Shown here one piece after another: positions 17,061-25,595 of a DNA stretch of 64,000 bases (positions within the stretch are counted from its first letter, which is position 1; every line of letters begins with the position of its first letter). The DNA lies in NCBI GenBank assembly GCA_022842845.1, contig JALHOT010000002.1, forward strand, positions 62,001 to 126,000, read 5' to 3'. Below the pieces are notes generated by a model, which was not told the DNA's origin, made no database searches, and saw only the letters and a program-made list of their open reading frames with translations. The position numbers and the translations under genes are program-made. This DNA comes from Cyclobacteriaceae bacterium (GTDB lineage Bacteria; Bacteroidota; Bacteroidia; Cytophagales; Cyclobacteriaceae).

Positions 17061-19277
17061 ATGAAAAAAATAGTACTCCTGATCCTGCTGGCTTCCTTTG
17101 CTGCCCAGGCTCAAAACTGGAAGGGCAAGTTCGAACAACTTGGTCCTAACGAATTACCAACTCCCAATGCCTACCGCAGTGGTTCCGGAGCACCTGGTGT
17201 TGACTATTGGCAACAACGCGCTGATTATGTTATTGACGTTGAGGTAAATGATGAAACACAAGTGTTAACCGGTAAGGAAACCATCACTTACTACAACAAC
17301 TCACCAGAAACACTTACTTATTTGTGGATGCAGCTCGACCAGAATATTTTGGCCGATAATAGCATGACATCACAAACTCAAAGAGGTGGCTTGCGCGACT
17401 CTATTCCCGCTCGCTTTCTGGGTTTCATCGGTGTAAAAACCAGCGATTATAAAGGTGGCTATAACATTACTGCTGTAAAAGATGCTACTGGCAAAGCATT
17501 GCCTTACCTCATCAATTACACCATGATGCGTATTGAATTACCGGTTCCATTAAAGAAAGGTGAAAAGTTTGTTTTCTCCGTTGACTGGAACTATAAAGAA
17601 TACGATCGTATGCAGTTTAGCCAGCGTGGAGGTTATGAGTATTTCCCTGAAGACGGCAACTACGTTTATACTTTTGCCCAATGGTTTCCGCGCATGTGCG
17701 TGTTCGATGATTACGAAGGCTGGCAGAACAAGCAGTTTCTCGGCACGGGTGAGTTTGCCCTTACCTTCGGTAACTACAAGGTTCGTATCACTGTTCCTTC
17801 CGATCATATCGTAGCCTCAACCGGTTGGTTGCAAAATCCTAAAACAGTACTTACAACCGAACAGCAAGAGCGTTTTGCTTTGGCGCAAAAGACCTTCGAT
17901 AAACCCGTATTTATTGTGACGGAAGAAGAAGCCCGCAAAAAAGAAAAAGAGCGCTCTACTAAAAAAAGCACCTGGGAGTTTCATGCAGACAATGTACGCG
18001 ACTTCGCTTTTGCACACTCTCGCAAATTCATATGGGATGCCCAGGCTGTAAAGCTTGCCACTAAAACACCTTTGGCAATGTCTTATTATCCTAAAGAAGG
18101 CAACCCGCTTTGGGCAAAAGAATCTACCAAAGCTGTTAAAAATACTTTAGAGGTTTATTCTGCCAGAACTTTTGACTACCCCTATCCGCACGCCACTTCA
18201 GTGCATGCTGCTGATCAGGGTATGGAGTATCCAATGATTTGCTTCAACTTCGGAAGACCTAATCCGGATGGTACTTACTCGCCACGTTTATTAGAAGGCA
18301 TGATTGGCGTAGTCGTGCACGAAGTAGGCCATAACTTTTTCCCTATGATTGTTAACAACGATGAGCGCCAGAGCACATGGATGGATGAAGGGTTAAACAC
18401 ATTCCTAGAAGCTGAGACCATTCGTGATCGTTACAAAGAATTAAATTATACGAGGGCTACACCCAAGAGCATGATACCTTTTATGAAAGGAGACCGCTCT
18501 CAGATGCGTCCCATCATGGCAACAGCCGACAACCAGGGCTCCAACCACGGCCCTAATGGTTACACCAAGCCAGCTACAGGCCTAACCATTTTGCGCAACA
18601 CAGTAATGGGTCCTGAACTATTCGACAAAGCTTTTAAAGAATACGCCAACCGCTGGGCCTTTAAACATCCTAAGCCTGCAGATTTTTTCCGCACCATGGA
18701 AGATGCATCTGCCGTAGACCTTGACTGGTTCTGGAAAGGCTGGTTCTTTACTACTGACAATGCTGATATAGAATTGGCAGAAGTAAAATGGATGAAAGTG
18801 AAAAGCACTCAGGTAGACCCTGAAATGAAAACCCCTAAAACAAAGCAGGGTGATTTGGCTTCAGGAAAGAGTAATAATCCTCCAACAGATTTCTCTAATG
18901 GTCCTGAAGAATTTACGATGCTTAATACACCCGATAATTTCTACGGTGAGTTCCGCAGCCGCATCAACGATGGTGATGTACGTAAGAAGCTTGAAGGTAA
19001 AAATCTTTATCAGGTAAAACTGAAAAACGTTGGCGGTTTGGTAATGCCCGTGGTTATTGAATGGACCTTTAAAGATGGCAGCAAAGAAATTGATCGCATC
19101 CCTGCCGAAATCTGGCGTGTGAATGAAAACGAAATCACCAAAGTTTTTGTGAAAGAAAAGGAAGTGGTGAACGTTTTGGTAGATCCTAATTTTGAAGTTG
19201 CAGATATCAACGCAACCAACAATAACTTCCCTAAAAAGGAAGAGGCTTCTAAGGTAGATCAATTAAAGAAAAACTAA
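17061..19277 (+). CDS. Exported M1-family zinc metallopeptidase, copy 2
   Basis: 738 residues from the ATG at 17061; the ORF-track start at 17040 is a TTG seven codons upstream, before the signal peptide MKKIVLLILLASFAAQAQ. It aligns with copy 1 over its whole length with long identical stretches (PKEGNPLW, HEVGHNFFPMI, MDEGLNTF, KHPKPADFFRTMEDASAVDLDWFW), so the two arose by tandem duplication. The zinc ligands (HEVGH near residue 420 plus downstream Glu) and GMEYP are kept. Differences concentrate around residues 115-190 and in the insert after the zinc motif (450-500), where substrate choice could have diverged. It is flanked by strong terminators on both sides and must therefore have its own promoter in the short spacer, which I could not define. 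Confidence 0.9.
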   Translation: MKKIVLLILLASFAAQAQNWKGKFEQLGPNELPTPNAYRSGSGAPGVDYWQQRADYVIDVEVNDETQVLTGKETITYYNNSPETLTYLWMQLDQNILADNSMTSQTQRGGLRDSIPARFLGFIGVKTSDYKGGYNITAVKDATGKALPYLINYTMMRIELPVPLKKGEKFVFSVDWNYKEYDRMQFSQRGGYEYFPEDGNYVYTFAQWFPRMCVFDDYEGWQNKQFLGTGEFALTFGNYKVRITVPSDHIVASTGWLQNPKTVLTTEQQERFALAQKTFDKPVFIVTEEEARKKEKERSTKKSTWEFHADNVRDFAFAHSRKFIWDAQAVKLATKTPLAMSYYPKEGNPLWAKESTKAVKNTLEVYSARTFDYPYPHATSVHAADQGMEYPMICFNFGRPNPDGTYSPRLLEGMIGVVVHEVGHNFFPMIVNNDERQSTWMDEGLNTFLEAETIRDRYKELNYTRATPKSMIPFMKGDRSQMRPIMATADNQGSNHGPNGYTKPATGLTILRNTVMGPELFDKAFKEYANRWAFKHPKPADFFRTMEDASAVDLDWFWKGWFFTTDNADIELAEVKWMKVKSTQVDPEMKTPKTKQGDLASGKSNNPPTDFSNGPEEFTMLNTPDNFYGEFRSRINDGDVRKKLEGKNLYQVKLKNVGGLVMPVVIEWTFKDGSKEIDRIPAEIWRVNENEITKVFVKEKEVVNVLVDPNFEVADINATNNNFPKKEEASKVDQLKKN

Positions 19278-19339
19278 TTAAATCTACGCTCCGGCTTTAT
19301 TCCCAGAAAATAGCCGAGGAATAAAAGACTATTAAGTGA

Positions 19340-19384
19340 AAAAGTGTCCTGTACTTTCAAGTGCAGGACACTTTTGTTTTTGCA
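19340..19384 (+). terminator. Rho-independent terminator after M1 copy 2
   Basis: The 15-pair stem AAAAGTGTCCTGTAC / GTGCAGGACACTTTT, with one G-T pair and a 6-base loop, is followed by GTTTTTG. It lies just before the start of the alpha/beta hydrolase gene. Confidence 0.88.
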
Positions 19385-19394
19385 TCTTTGTATT

Positions 19395-20171
19395 ATGAAA
19401 CTCTTTTACAGGGAATATAAATCAGCCAACGCTCATGCAAAGCCTATGATTATTTTGCACGGACTCTTTGGTTCTTGCGATAACTGGCTTACACAAGCAA
19501 AAATATTATCAGAATGGTATCACGTGTTTACAGTTGATCAACGTAATCACGGCCTATCTCCGCACCACGATGCTTTTGATTATCCCTCCATGGTGCACGA
19601 CCTGCTGGAATTTATTGAAGAGCATCAGTTGCAACAACCCATCATCATAGGCCATTCTATGGGTGGCAAAACTGCTATGAACTTTGCGCTGGCCCATCCT
19701 GAAAAACTCTCTCATCTTATTGTGGTGGATATTGCCCCAAGAGCTTATAACCTGGAGCATTATACTATCATTGATGGACTTAATGCCATCGCTATCGATA
19801 AGATTACCAATCGCAATGAAGCGGATGAACAATTAGCTGCTTATGTCCCTGAGGCCGATGTACGCCAATTCTTATTAAAGAACTTGCAACGCAAAGCAGA
19901 AGGTGGTTTTTCCTGGAAAATAAATTTGAAAGTAATTTCTGCCAAGCTCAGCAACGTAGGGCTTGATCTTTACCTGAAGACAAGCTTCGACAAACCGACA
20001 CTCTTCATCAAAGGCAATCGATCTAAATACATCACCGAAGAAGACGCGCATGCGATCTTGAAAATTTTTCCACAAGCACAACTAGAAGGAATGGATACGG
20101 GGCATTGGGTACAAGCTGAGAAGCCTCAGGAGTTTGTCACACTCGTCCATCATTACCTTCAGGCCCATTAG
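19395..20171 (+). CDS. Alpha/beta-fold hydrolase (YbfF-like esterase)
   Basis: 258 residues from the ATG at 19395. The ORF-track start (19344) lies inside the terminator hairpin and is rejected. The oxyanion region LHGLFGSCDNW, the VDQRNHGLSPH strand and the nucleophile elbow GHSMGGKTAM (Ser near 100) are typical of the YbfF/EstA esterase group, with a C-terminal His in DTGHWVQAEKP. The enzyme should be a cytoplasmic carboxylesterase or thioesterase-like hydrolase; its substrate is unknown. A CATCTTTG box ends at 19390, only four bases before the ATG, so a leaderless transcript is likely. The methyltransferase gene begins one base after the stop. Confidence 0.88.
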   Translation: MKLFYREYKSANAHAKPMIILHGLFGSCDNWLTQAKILSEWYHVFTVDQRNHGLSPHHDAFDYPSMVHDLLEFIEEHQLQQPIIIGHSMGGKTAMNFALAHPEKLSHLIVVDIAPRAYNLEHYTIIDGLNAIAIDKITNRNEADEQLAAYVPEADVRQFLLKNLQRKAEGGFSWKINLKVISAKLSNVGLDLYLKTSFDKPTLFIKGNRSKYITEEDAHAILKIFPQAQLEGMDTGHWVQAEKPQEFVTLVHHYLQAH

Positions 20172-20172
20172 T

Positions 20173-20886
20173 ATGAACAAAGGCAAGCTATACCTTATCC
20201 CCACCACTATTGCAGAAGATACACAAGCTTCAGTTATCCCTGCACAGGTCAGGAATATGCTGCCCTCCATTCAATACTTTTTGGCAGAGGATATCCGCAC
20301 AGCACGCAGGTATTTGAGCAGTTTGAAAGTCTATGATTCGATAGAGCCACTACACTTTCAGGTGCTGGATAAGAAAACCAAAGCAGGACAGTTAAAAGAA
20401 CTTTTTCAACCGCTGGAGGCAGGAAACAATTTGGGTATTCTTTCAGAATCAGGATGCCCGGGCGTGGCAGATCCTGGTGCGCTTGCTGTTCATTATGCAC
20501 ATGCACATGGCATACAAGTAGTACCTCTGGTAGGTCCCTCTTCATTGTTGCTTTCGTTAATGGCCAGTGGATTAAACGGACAGCGCTTTGCTTTTCACGG
20601 CTACCTACCCATCGATGCAAAGGACCGGCAACAGAGCATTCGGGAACTGGAAAAAGAATCCAAACAAAAAAATCAGACACAGCTTTTTATTGAAACCCCA
20701 TACCGTAATCAGGCTGTATTTAATGACCTGGTGAAAACGCTGGGGCCTGTAACATGGCTAACCGTTGCCTACGATATTACTGGCAACGCAGAGATGATTA
20801 AGACTAATACAGTGGCCAATTGGCGGAAAGAGAAATTGCAGCTGGATAAATTGCCTTGTGTTTTTCTACTGCTTGTTAATTCTTAG
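20173..20886 (+). CDS. SAM-dependent methyltransferase, tetrapyrrole methylase fold (RsmI-related)
   Basis: 237 residues from the ATG at 20173, one base after the preceding stop; the track start at 20134 would overlap the esterase. It opens KLYLIPTTIAED, then has LAEDIRTARRYLSSL and LSESGCPGVADPGALAV, the SAM-binding pattern of the TP-methylase family to which RsmI (16S rRNA 2'-O-methylation at C1402) belongs. This is the shorter Bacteroidota paralogue, lacking the C-terminal extension of true RsmI, so its target is uncertain. It is cytoplasmic and probably cotranscribed with the esterase. Confidence 0.85.
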   Translation: MNKGKLYLIPTTIAEDTQASVIPAQVRNMLPSIQYFLAEDIRTARRYLSSLKVYDSIEPLHFQVLDKKTKAGQLKELFQPLEAGNNLGILSESGCPGVADPGALAVHYAHAHGIQVVPLVGPSSLLLSLMASGLNGQRFAFHGYLPIDAKDRQQSIRELEKESKQKNQTQLFIETPYRNQAVFNDLVKTLGPVTWLTVAYDITGNAEMIKTNTVANWRKEKLQLDKLPCVFLLLVNS

Positions 20887-20907
20887 CAGATCAACTGATC
20901 TTCATCA

Positions 20908-20938
20908 TTGTCCGTTAGATAGCGTAAGTCTAGATTTA
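20908..20938 (+). promoter_or_regulatory. Promoter for the DUF1801 gene
   Basis: TTG (20908-20910), a 20-base spacer, then TAGATTTA (20931-20938), one base off TAnnTTTG. Transcription would start within a base or two of the ATG at 20943, which predicts a leaderless mRNA. Confidence 0.4.
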
Positions 20939-20942
20939 TAGC

Positions 20943-21311
20943 ATGACCGTTCAAAGCTTCATTTCAGAATTACCAAAAAAGCAAAAAGAAATCATGACCC
21001 TGTTACGGTTATGGATACTTGATTTAGGTCCACACGTTACCGAGCAAGTCACTAATAATGTACCTACTTTCTATTTAAATGGAGCACTGTGTTATTTAAG
21101 TCATGATGAAGACAGTGTAAGTTTATGTTTTAATCGCGGCTATGAATTCCCTAAAGAATATGATTTTCTGGAAAGCAAAGGACGCAAGCATGTGATGTCT
21201 GCCACCTTTTATGGTGTAACAGAATTAGATGAACACGAAGATGAGGTGAAGGAAATTTTGAATGAAGCGGCTGCCCTTAATGGTTACCTGGCAAAAAAAA
21301 GAAATAAGTGA
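20943..21311 (+). CDS. DUF1801-like small protein
   Basis: 122 residues. The sequence (FISELPKKQKEIMTLLRLWIL at the start, GALCYLSHDEDSVSLCFNRGYEF in the middle) resembles the DUF1801/YdhG-like alpha/beta fold, whose proteins have no defined activity. The C-terminal half is mostly charged helix and ends AKKRNK. There is no signal peptide, so it is cytoplasmic. It is a single gene, convergent with the next one, and preceded by a promoter that nearly abuts the ATG. Identification is by general resemblance only. Confidence 0.6.
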   Translation: MTVQSFISELPKKQKEIMTLLRLWILDLGPHVTEQVTNNVPTFYLNGALCYLSHDEDSVSLCFNRGYEFPKEYDFLESKGRKHVMSATFYGVTELDEHEDEVKEILNEAAALNGYLAKKRNK

Positions 21312-21416
21312 AGTGTAAAAATACTTTGGTTTGAATGGCAGAGGTCTGACATCAAATACCTTCCATTACGAATAAGAAAATATCAATGCTTTGAAGGCTC
21401 CTTGCCTTCATGTAAT

Positions 21417-21866
21417 CTAAGGCAAGCTGAGAATTCTTTTCACAAATTGTGGAAACAGCTGTTCTTGATGCATTGATCTTGCAGGCTCAAATACAATTAC
21501 TACATGTTTTCCCTGAACCAAACCATAACTGATTGAATTCGATACCTTAGCATGCTGTCTAAATAAGATTGTAGTAAGTGCAGGATTAAAATCTTCCAAT
21601 ACCACGGTATCACGCAACAAATCTTTGTTTTGAAACAAAATTCTATTGGTAAAATGCTGGACTAAAGCCTCTTGCGTGTTTTTGTCGGCATAATACCAAT
21701 GCAGCCGATAATCACCACAGCTAACATTCGACTCTGTGGTGGCCTTACAATTCACCGGTATAGAAAGTTTGTAGTCAGTGTACTTTACTTTTCCTCTATA
21801 ACCAAATAGCGTAAGCAGGAGCATAGCTGCTAAACCAGCTATTGTTAAAATCGATCTAGCTGTCAT
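21417..21866 (-). CDS. Unknown protein with N-terminal membrane anchor
   Basis: 149 residues, not recognised. One hydrophobic stretch (about 6-23, ILTIAGLAAMLLLTLFGYRG) could be a signal anchor, leaving about 125 residues outside the cytoplasm. Two cysteines close together (in VNCKATTESNVSC) might form a disulphide. The remainder looks like an alternating alpha/beta domain. It lies 38 bases downstream of the M20 gene, probably as the last gene of that operon. A small hairpin (TGAAGGC-tcctt-GCCTTCA, 21392-21410) lies just after its stop, without a T-run. Confidence 0.55.
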   Translation of the reverse strand: MTARSILTIAGLAAMLLLTLFGYRGKVKYTDYKLSIPVNCKATTESNVSCGDYRLHWYYADKNTQEALVQHFTNRILFQNKDLLRDTVVLEDFNPALTTILFRQHAKVSNSISYGLVQGKHVVIVFEPARSMHQEQLFPQFVKRILSLP

Positions 21867-21904
21867 TACGCATTAATGGTCTACGTTCTACCTTCGACCA
21901 ATAA

Positions 21905-23092
21905 TTAAGATCGTAATTCCTGCAAAGCCATCCAGGCCATGAGGCCACTACTGATCTTAAGCGCATCCTCATCAATATCAAATGTGGGTGTATGAACGTA
22001 TGAGGTAATGCCCTTGGCTTCATTGCGTGTACCAAGTCTGTAGAATGATGCCGGTACCAATTGTGAATAATATGCGAAGTCTTCAGCACCTAACGTAATA
22101 TCAATATCAACTACATTCTCGGCTCCTACGTATTCTGTTGCTGCTGCTTTTATCCTTCTTGTTACCGTAGGATCGTTCTGCAAAAAAGGATAGCCTTTGG
22201 AAATGTTTACTTCGCACTTCCCTCCCATACCTTCCGCCAGGCTCTCAGCCATTTTTTTGATTCTCCTCAAACCTTCCTCTCTCCATTCTTCATTCATGGC
22301 CCTGAAAGTACCGGCAATGTTAACCTCCATCGGGATCACATTGGTGGTGGCGCCCCCTTCAATCTTGCCAAAAGTTAATACTGTGGGTTGCTTAGGGCTT
22401 GCGTTGCGACTTATAATTTGCTGAAGCGATACAATGATATTACAGGCAATCACAATAGGGTCGATGGTTAATTCAGGTGCGGCTCCGTGCCCGCCTTTTC
22501 CGATTACCTTTAAATAAATTTCATCGGCACTCGCCATGTACATGCCTTCTCTGAATCCAATTTTGCCTGCAGGGAGTAGAGGAAAAACATGCTGCCCTAT
22601 AATGCTTGCCGGTTTAGGATTTTCAAGCGCACCATCGCGAATCATATAAGATGCACCACCCGGGTTTTTCTCCTCTCCTGGCTGAAACAAAAAGCGAATT
22701 GTCCCCTCAAATTCATTTCTTAATTCATTTAGAATTTTAACCGAGCCGAGTAATGATGATGTATGCACATCGTGCCCACAAGCATGCATGATGCCCGGCT
22801 TCGTTGATTTATACGGAACTTCATTGACTTCAGTAATGGGCAGCGCATCCATATCTGCCCGAAGTGCTACAGTCTTCTTCGATGGATTTTTGCCTTCAAT
22901 CTCCACTACCAATCCCGTATCAGCCACAGCTTTTGGATTTAGGCCAAAAGACTTTAACTGCTCCGCCACATATTTTACTGTTTCATATTCCTGATACGAC
23001 AACTCAGGATTGGCGTGTAAATGTCTTCTCCAGGCAATTACATCTTGGGTGTATTGCTGCGATAATGATTTTACTTTTTCCAATAAACTCAT
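21905..23092 (-). CDS. M20-family amidohydrolase, cytoplasmic
   Basis: 395 residues, no signal peptide. Metal-site motifs of the N-acyl-amino acid amidohydrolase/hippurate hydrolase group are present: ADMDALPITEV, HACGHDVHTSSLL, FQPGEEK and the late GAEDFAYYSQLVP. The inserted dimerisation domain runs about 185-300. The enzyme hydrolyses the amide bond of N-acylated amino acids or dipeptides using two metal ions. It follows hutF by 14 bases, so it may act alongside N-formyl- or N-acyl-glutamate metabolism, although it could equally be a general aminoacylase. A periplasmic paralogue is encoded at 46017. Confidence 0.9.
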   Translation of the reverse strand: MSLLEKVKSLSQQYTQDVIAWRRHLHANPELSYQEYETVKYVAEQLKSFGLNPKAVADTGLVVEIEGKNPSKKTVALRADMDALPITEVNEVPYKSTKPGIMHACGHDVHTSSLLGSVKILNELRNEFEGTIRFLFQPGEEKNPGGASYMIRDGALENPKPASIIGQHVFPLLPAGKIGFREGMYMASADEIYLKVIGKGGHGAAPELTIDPIVIACNIIVSLQQIISRNASPKQPTVLTFGKIEGGATTNVIPMEVNIAGTFRAMNEEWREEGLRRIKKMAESLAEGMGGKCEVNISKGYPFLQNDPTVTRRIKAAATEYVGAENVVDIDITLGAEDFAYYSQLVPASFYRLGTRNEAKGITSYVHTPTFDIDEDALKISSGLMAWMALQELRS

Positions 23093-23106
23093 ATCAAAGA
23101 ATTAGG

Positions 23107-24495
23107 CTATCGATTTTTAATACTTCTCATTGCTTTGGCAAAGGCTGCTTGTATACCCTCACCTCTTATGTGTTTATTATGCTTAACAAGCCATTGGCCA
23201 TTCACAATGGTGCCCAACACCATGGCACTGTCGGAAGCATAGACAATACTGGCCATTAATTTTTCTTGCGATGTGTTAGCCAGTAAAGGGGCAGTGCCAT
23301 CATACACAACAACATTCAATGACTTTCCTACTTGTAAAGGTGCATCGCCACTAAGCCCCATGGCATTGCGCCCGTTTTTTACTTCTGCCTCCACCATATA
23401 AGCCGCTGCATCTCCTTCAAAAGTATTTCTTTGGTTAGTCACCAGCCTTTGGCGGTAATCAATCATGCGGAATTCCTCTAAAGGGTTGATACCAATATGG
23501 CTATCAGTTCCTATACACCATTTACCACCCAGCTTCACATATTCCTTCATCCGAAAAATACCATCCCCTAAATTACCTTCCGTAGATGGACACAGCACTA
23601 CATCAGCATTTTCTTTTGCCAGCCCCTCTACTTCTGCATCCGACAAATGTGTTGAATGTACTAAGTGGAAACGTTCGTTTACCGGAAGATTATTCAAGAG
23701 CCAGGTGGCAGGTCTTTGTTTTGTATAGGCAATACAATCTTCAATTTCTTTTTTTTGTTCTGCCAAATGAAGGTGAAAAGGAATAGAAGTAGGTCCCTGC
23801 TGAAAAGTTGTTTTAATGTCCTCTAAGTCGACTGCGCGCAAAGAGTGAACACTAAAACCAAGTCGGGCGTGCTTGCTTGCCTTAACTACTGCAGCCGAAT
23901 CATCTAAGAGATTAAAATAATCTTCTACAGTTCTTGAAATAAATCTGCGCTGGCGTACCTGAGGCTCAAGGCCAAAGCCTCCTTTCTGATAAAAGACCGG
24001 AACAAGTGTAATGTTGATGCCAGCCCTTGCTGCAGCAGCCACCATGCGCTCACCCATTTCCGCCAGGTTTTGATAGGGTCTACCATCTTTATCATGATGT
24101 AAGTAGTGAAACTCCACTACATCGGTATAGCCATGGCGTAGCATTTCTGCATACAACATAGCTGCAATGGCTTCTGCCTCATCAGGATTGACGGACAAGG
24201 CACACTGATACATGGCTTCTCGCCAGGTCCAAAAATCATCGTGGGTACCTGGGGCATGTTGCTCCGCCAAACCTGCCATGGCATATTGAAAAGCATGCGA
24301 GTGGGCATTTTGAAATCCTGGCAGTGCAATGCCATTCACATATTCGACTGCGCTTGCTTGTTGTGGTAAATCGGAAGTAATAGAAAGGATATGGCCTTCA
24401 ACATCTACAGATACAAAGGCTGGTGATAGCCAGGTTGCCTTATACCAAAGGTGTGTAAAACGAAATGTTTTATGAATGGTTTGTACTGACGTCAT
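23107..24495 (-). CDS. hutF: Formimidoylglutamate deiminase
   Basis: 462 residues, within the normal range for HutF. Amidohydrolase-superfamily metal motifs are seen: NAHSHAFQYAM near the start of the barrel, EFHYLHHDKDG, HLVHSTHLSDAEV and GTDSHIGINPLEEF (catalytic Asp). HutF converts N-formimino-L-glutamate to N-formyl-L-glutamate plus ammonia in the five-step histidine degradation route. Its ATG overlaps the hutG stop by four bases (ATGA), and the pair performs two consecutive steps. No histidase (hutH), urocanase (hutU) or imidazolonepropionase (hutI) is in this window, so the rest of the pathway must be elsewhere. Confidence 0.9.
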   Translation of the reverse strand: MTSVQTIHKTFRFTHLWYKATWLSPAFVSVDVEGHILSITSDLPQQASAVEYVNGIALPGFQNAHSHAFQYAMAGLAEQHAPGTHDDFWTWREAMYQCALSVNPDEAEAIAAMLYAEMLRHGYTDVVEFHYLHHDKDGRPYQNLAEMGERMVAAAARAGINITLVPVFYQKGGFGLEPQVRQRRFISRTVEDYFNLLDDSAAVVKASKHARLGFSVHSLRAVDLEDIKTTFQQGPTSIPFHLHLAEQKKEIEDCIAYTKQRPATWLLNNLPVNERFHLVHSTHLSDAEVEGLAKENADVVLCPSTEGNLGDGIFRMKEYVKLGGKWCIGTDSHIGINPLEEFRMIDYRQRLVTNQRNTFEGDAAAYMVEAEVKNGRNAMGLSGDAPLQVGKSLNVVVYDGTAPLLANTSQEKLMASIVYASDSAMVLGTIVNGQWLVKHNKHIRGEGIQAAFAKAMRSIKNR

Positions 24496-25295
24496 CGCAT
24501 GAGTGTTTTAATCAAATCTTCCAAAACACTTTGTAAAAGGTTACGCATTTTGTTGGCTCTTTCCTTATCATATTTTTTTTCCTGGTCATCCATGTACATC
24601 ACTTTACTCATTTCGAGTTGCAGTGCATGAATACCTTGTGCAGGCTTACCAAAATGACGGGTGATATAACCGCCTTTGAATGGATGATTATGGGCCACTG
24701 CATAAGTTCCTTTCTTTAAACCTTCTAAGGCAGTATGAATAATATTTGATGAAGCTGATGTTTCATCTGCATCACCCAAAATCAAATCTGGGAATTTATC
24801 CGGATTGATGGTAGGGACATGCTGACGGATTGAATGACAATCCCACAACAAGACCTGATCAAATTTTTTTCTTTTCTCAGCAATTAAAGCAGCTACTTGA
24901 TCATGATAGGGTCTATAATAAAGGTCTACTCTTCTGTTCACTTCTGCCTGTTCAACTTCTGCACGCTCATCGCGATAAATTGGCTCACCGAAAAAAGTGG
25001 TGCTCGGGCAAAGCGCTGTAATGATTCTGCCATCGCTATACAAAGGCTTGCTTTGCGGATCGCGATTGAGATCAATCACCCAGCGACTATAGGTAGCATG
25101 GATCATGGTAATGCCCATGCCCAAAGCAAAATCATACAGGTCTTGCACAAACCAATCTGTATCATCAGGTGCCTGCATCAAATCAGGCTTGTACATATCA
25201 CCCAGTTCATCAGGAAAGGAAGTCCCACAATGCGGTACACTTAAAATAATCGGTACCTCTTTACCTCGATGTTGTTTTAGCTCAAAGCTTTTCAC
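24492..25295 (-). CDS. hutG: N-formylglutamate deformylase/amidohydrolase
   Basis: 267 residues with a GTG start (25295-25293), four bases after the preceding gene. The family opening PIILSVPHCGTSFPDEL supplies the metal-binding His, with further conserved residues in DLNRDP and LLWDCHSIRQHVP. The enzyme releases formate from N-formyl-L-glutamate, the final step of the HutF branch of histidine catabolism, in the cytoplasm. Overlap with hutF (ATGA) implies coupled translation. Function is well supported by the neighbour acting on its direct precursor. Confidence 0.9.
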   Translation of the reverse strand: MKSFELKQHRGKEVPIILSVPHCGTSFPDELGDMYKPDLMQAPDDTDWFVQDLYDFALGMGITMIHATYSRWVIDLNRDPQSKPLYSDGRIITALCPSTTFFGEPIYRDERAEVEQAEVNRRVDLYYRPYHDQVAALIAEKRKKFDQVLLWDCHSIRQHVPTINPDKFPDLILGDADETSASSNIIHTALEGLKKGTYAVAHNHPFKGGYITRHFGKPAQGIHALQLEMSKVMYMDDQEKKYDKERANKMRNLLQSVLEDLIKTLMR

Positions 25296-25299
25296 AGAA

Positions 25300-25590
25300 C
25301 TATCTTTTTTTGCAGTTTATCATGCATTCTAACGCATTCTTCTCACTCATTTCAGCGCGAATACGTTCAGCTCTTGCTTCTTTCTGTGCTTGCATAAGTT
25401 GTTCTTTTAACTGATTAGCTAATACCTGATTATGCAATAATTCCTCGTTTGCCTTTTCAGCATTTTCCTTTTGCATAAAAGCAAATACTAAGCATACAAT
25501 TGACAATATCATTGAAAAGGCTAAAACGATTGCCGTAATTCTTGCTCTTCGTTTTTGCTGGTCAATAGGGTTGGATGTTGTAAGGCCCAT
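25300..25590 (-). CDS. Small single-pass membrane protein with coiled coil
   Basis: 96 residues, not assigned to a family. A short cytoplasmic start rich in Arg is followed by one membrane helix (about 19-41, ITAIVLAFSMILSIVCLVFAF) and then a heptad-like Glu/Lys/Ala helix to the end (about 44-90). Spacing to neighbours is five and four bases, so it is a real member of the operon between the GH3 gene and hutG. Its role is unknown; such proteins often tether or oligomerise partners. Confidence 0.7.
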   Translation of the reverse strand: MGLTTSNPIDQQKRRARITAIVLAFSMILSIVCLVFAFMQKENAEKANEELLHNQVLANQLKEQLMQAQKEARAERIRAEMSEKNALECMINCKKR

Positions 25591-25595
25591 AAATG

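Noticed and set aside
18861-19262. 133-codon minus-strand ORF
   Set aside because: Antisense shadow of the C-terminal part of M1 copy 2, with no start context or recognisable domain.
20249-20680. 143-codon minus-strand ORF
   Set aside because: Shadow of the methyltransferase gene; no independent evidence.
21392-21410. TGAAGGC-tcctt-GCCTTCA hairpin as a bidirectional terminator
   Set aside because: No T-run follows on either strand.
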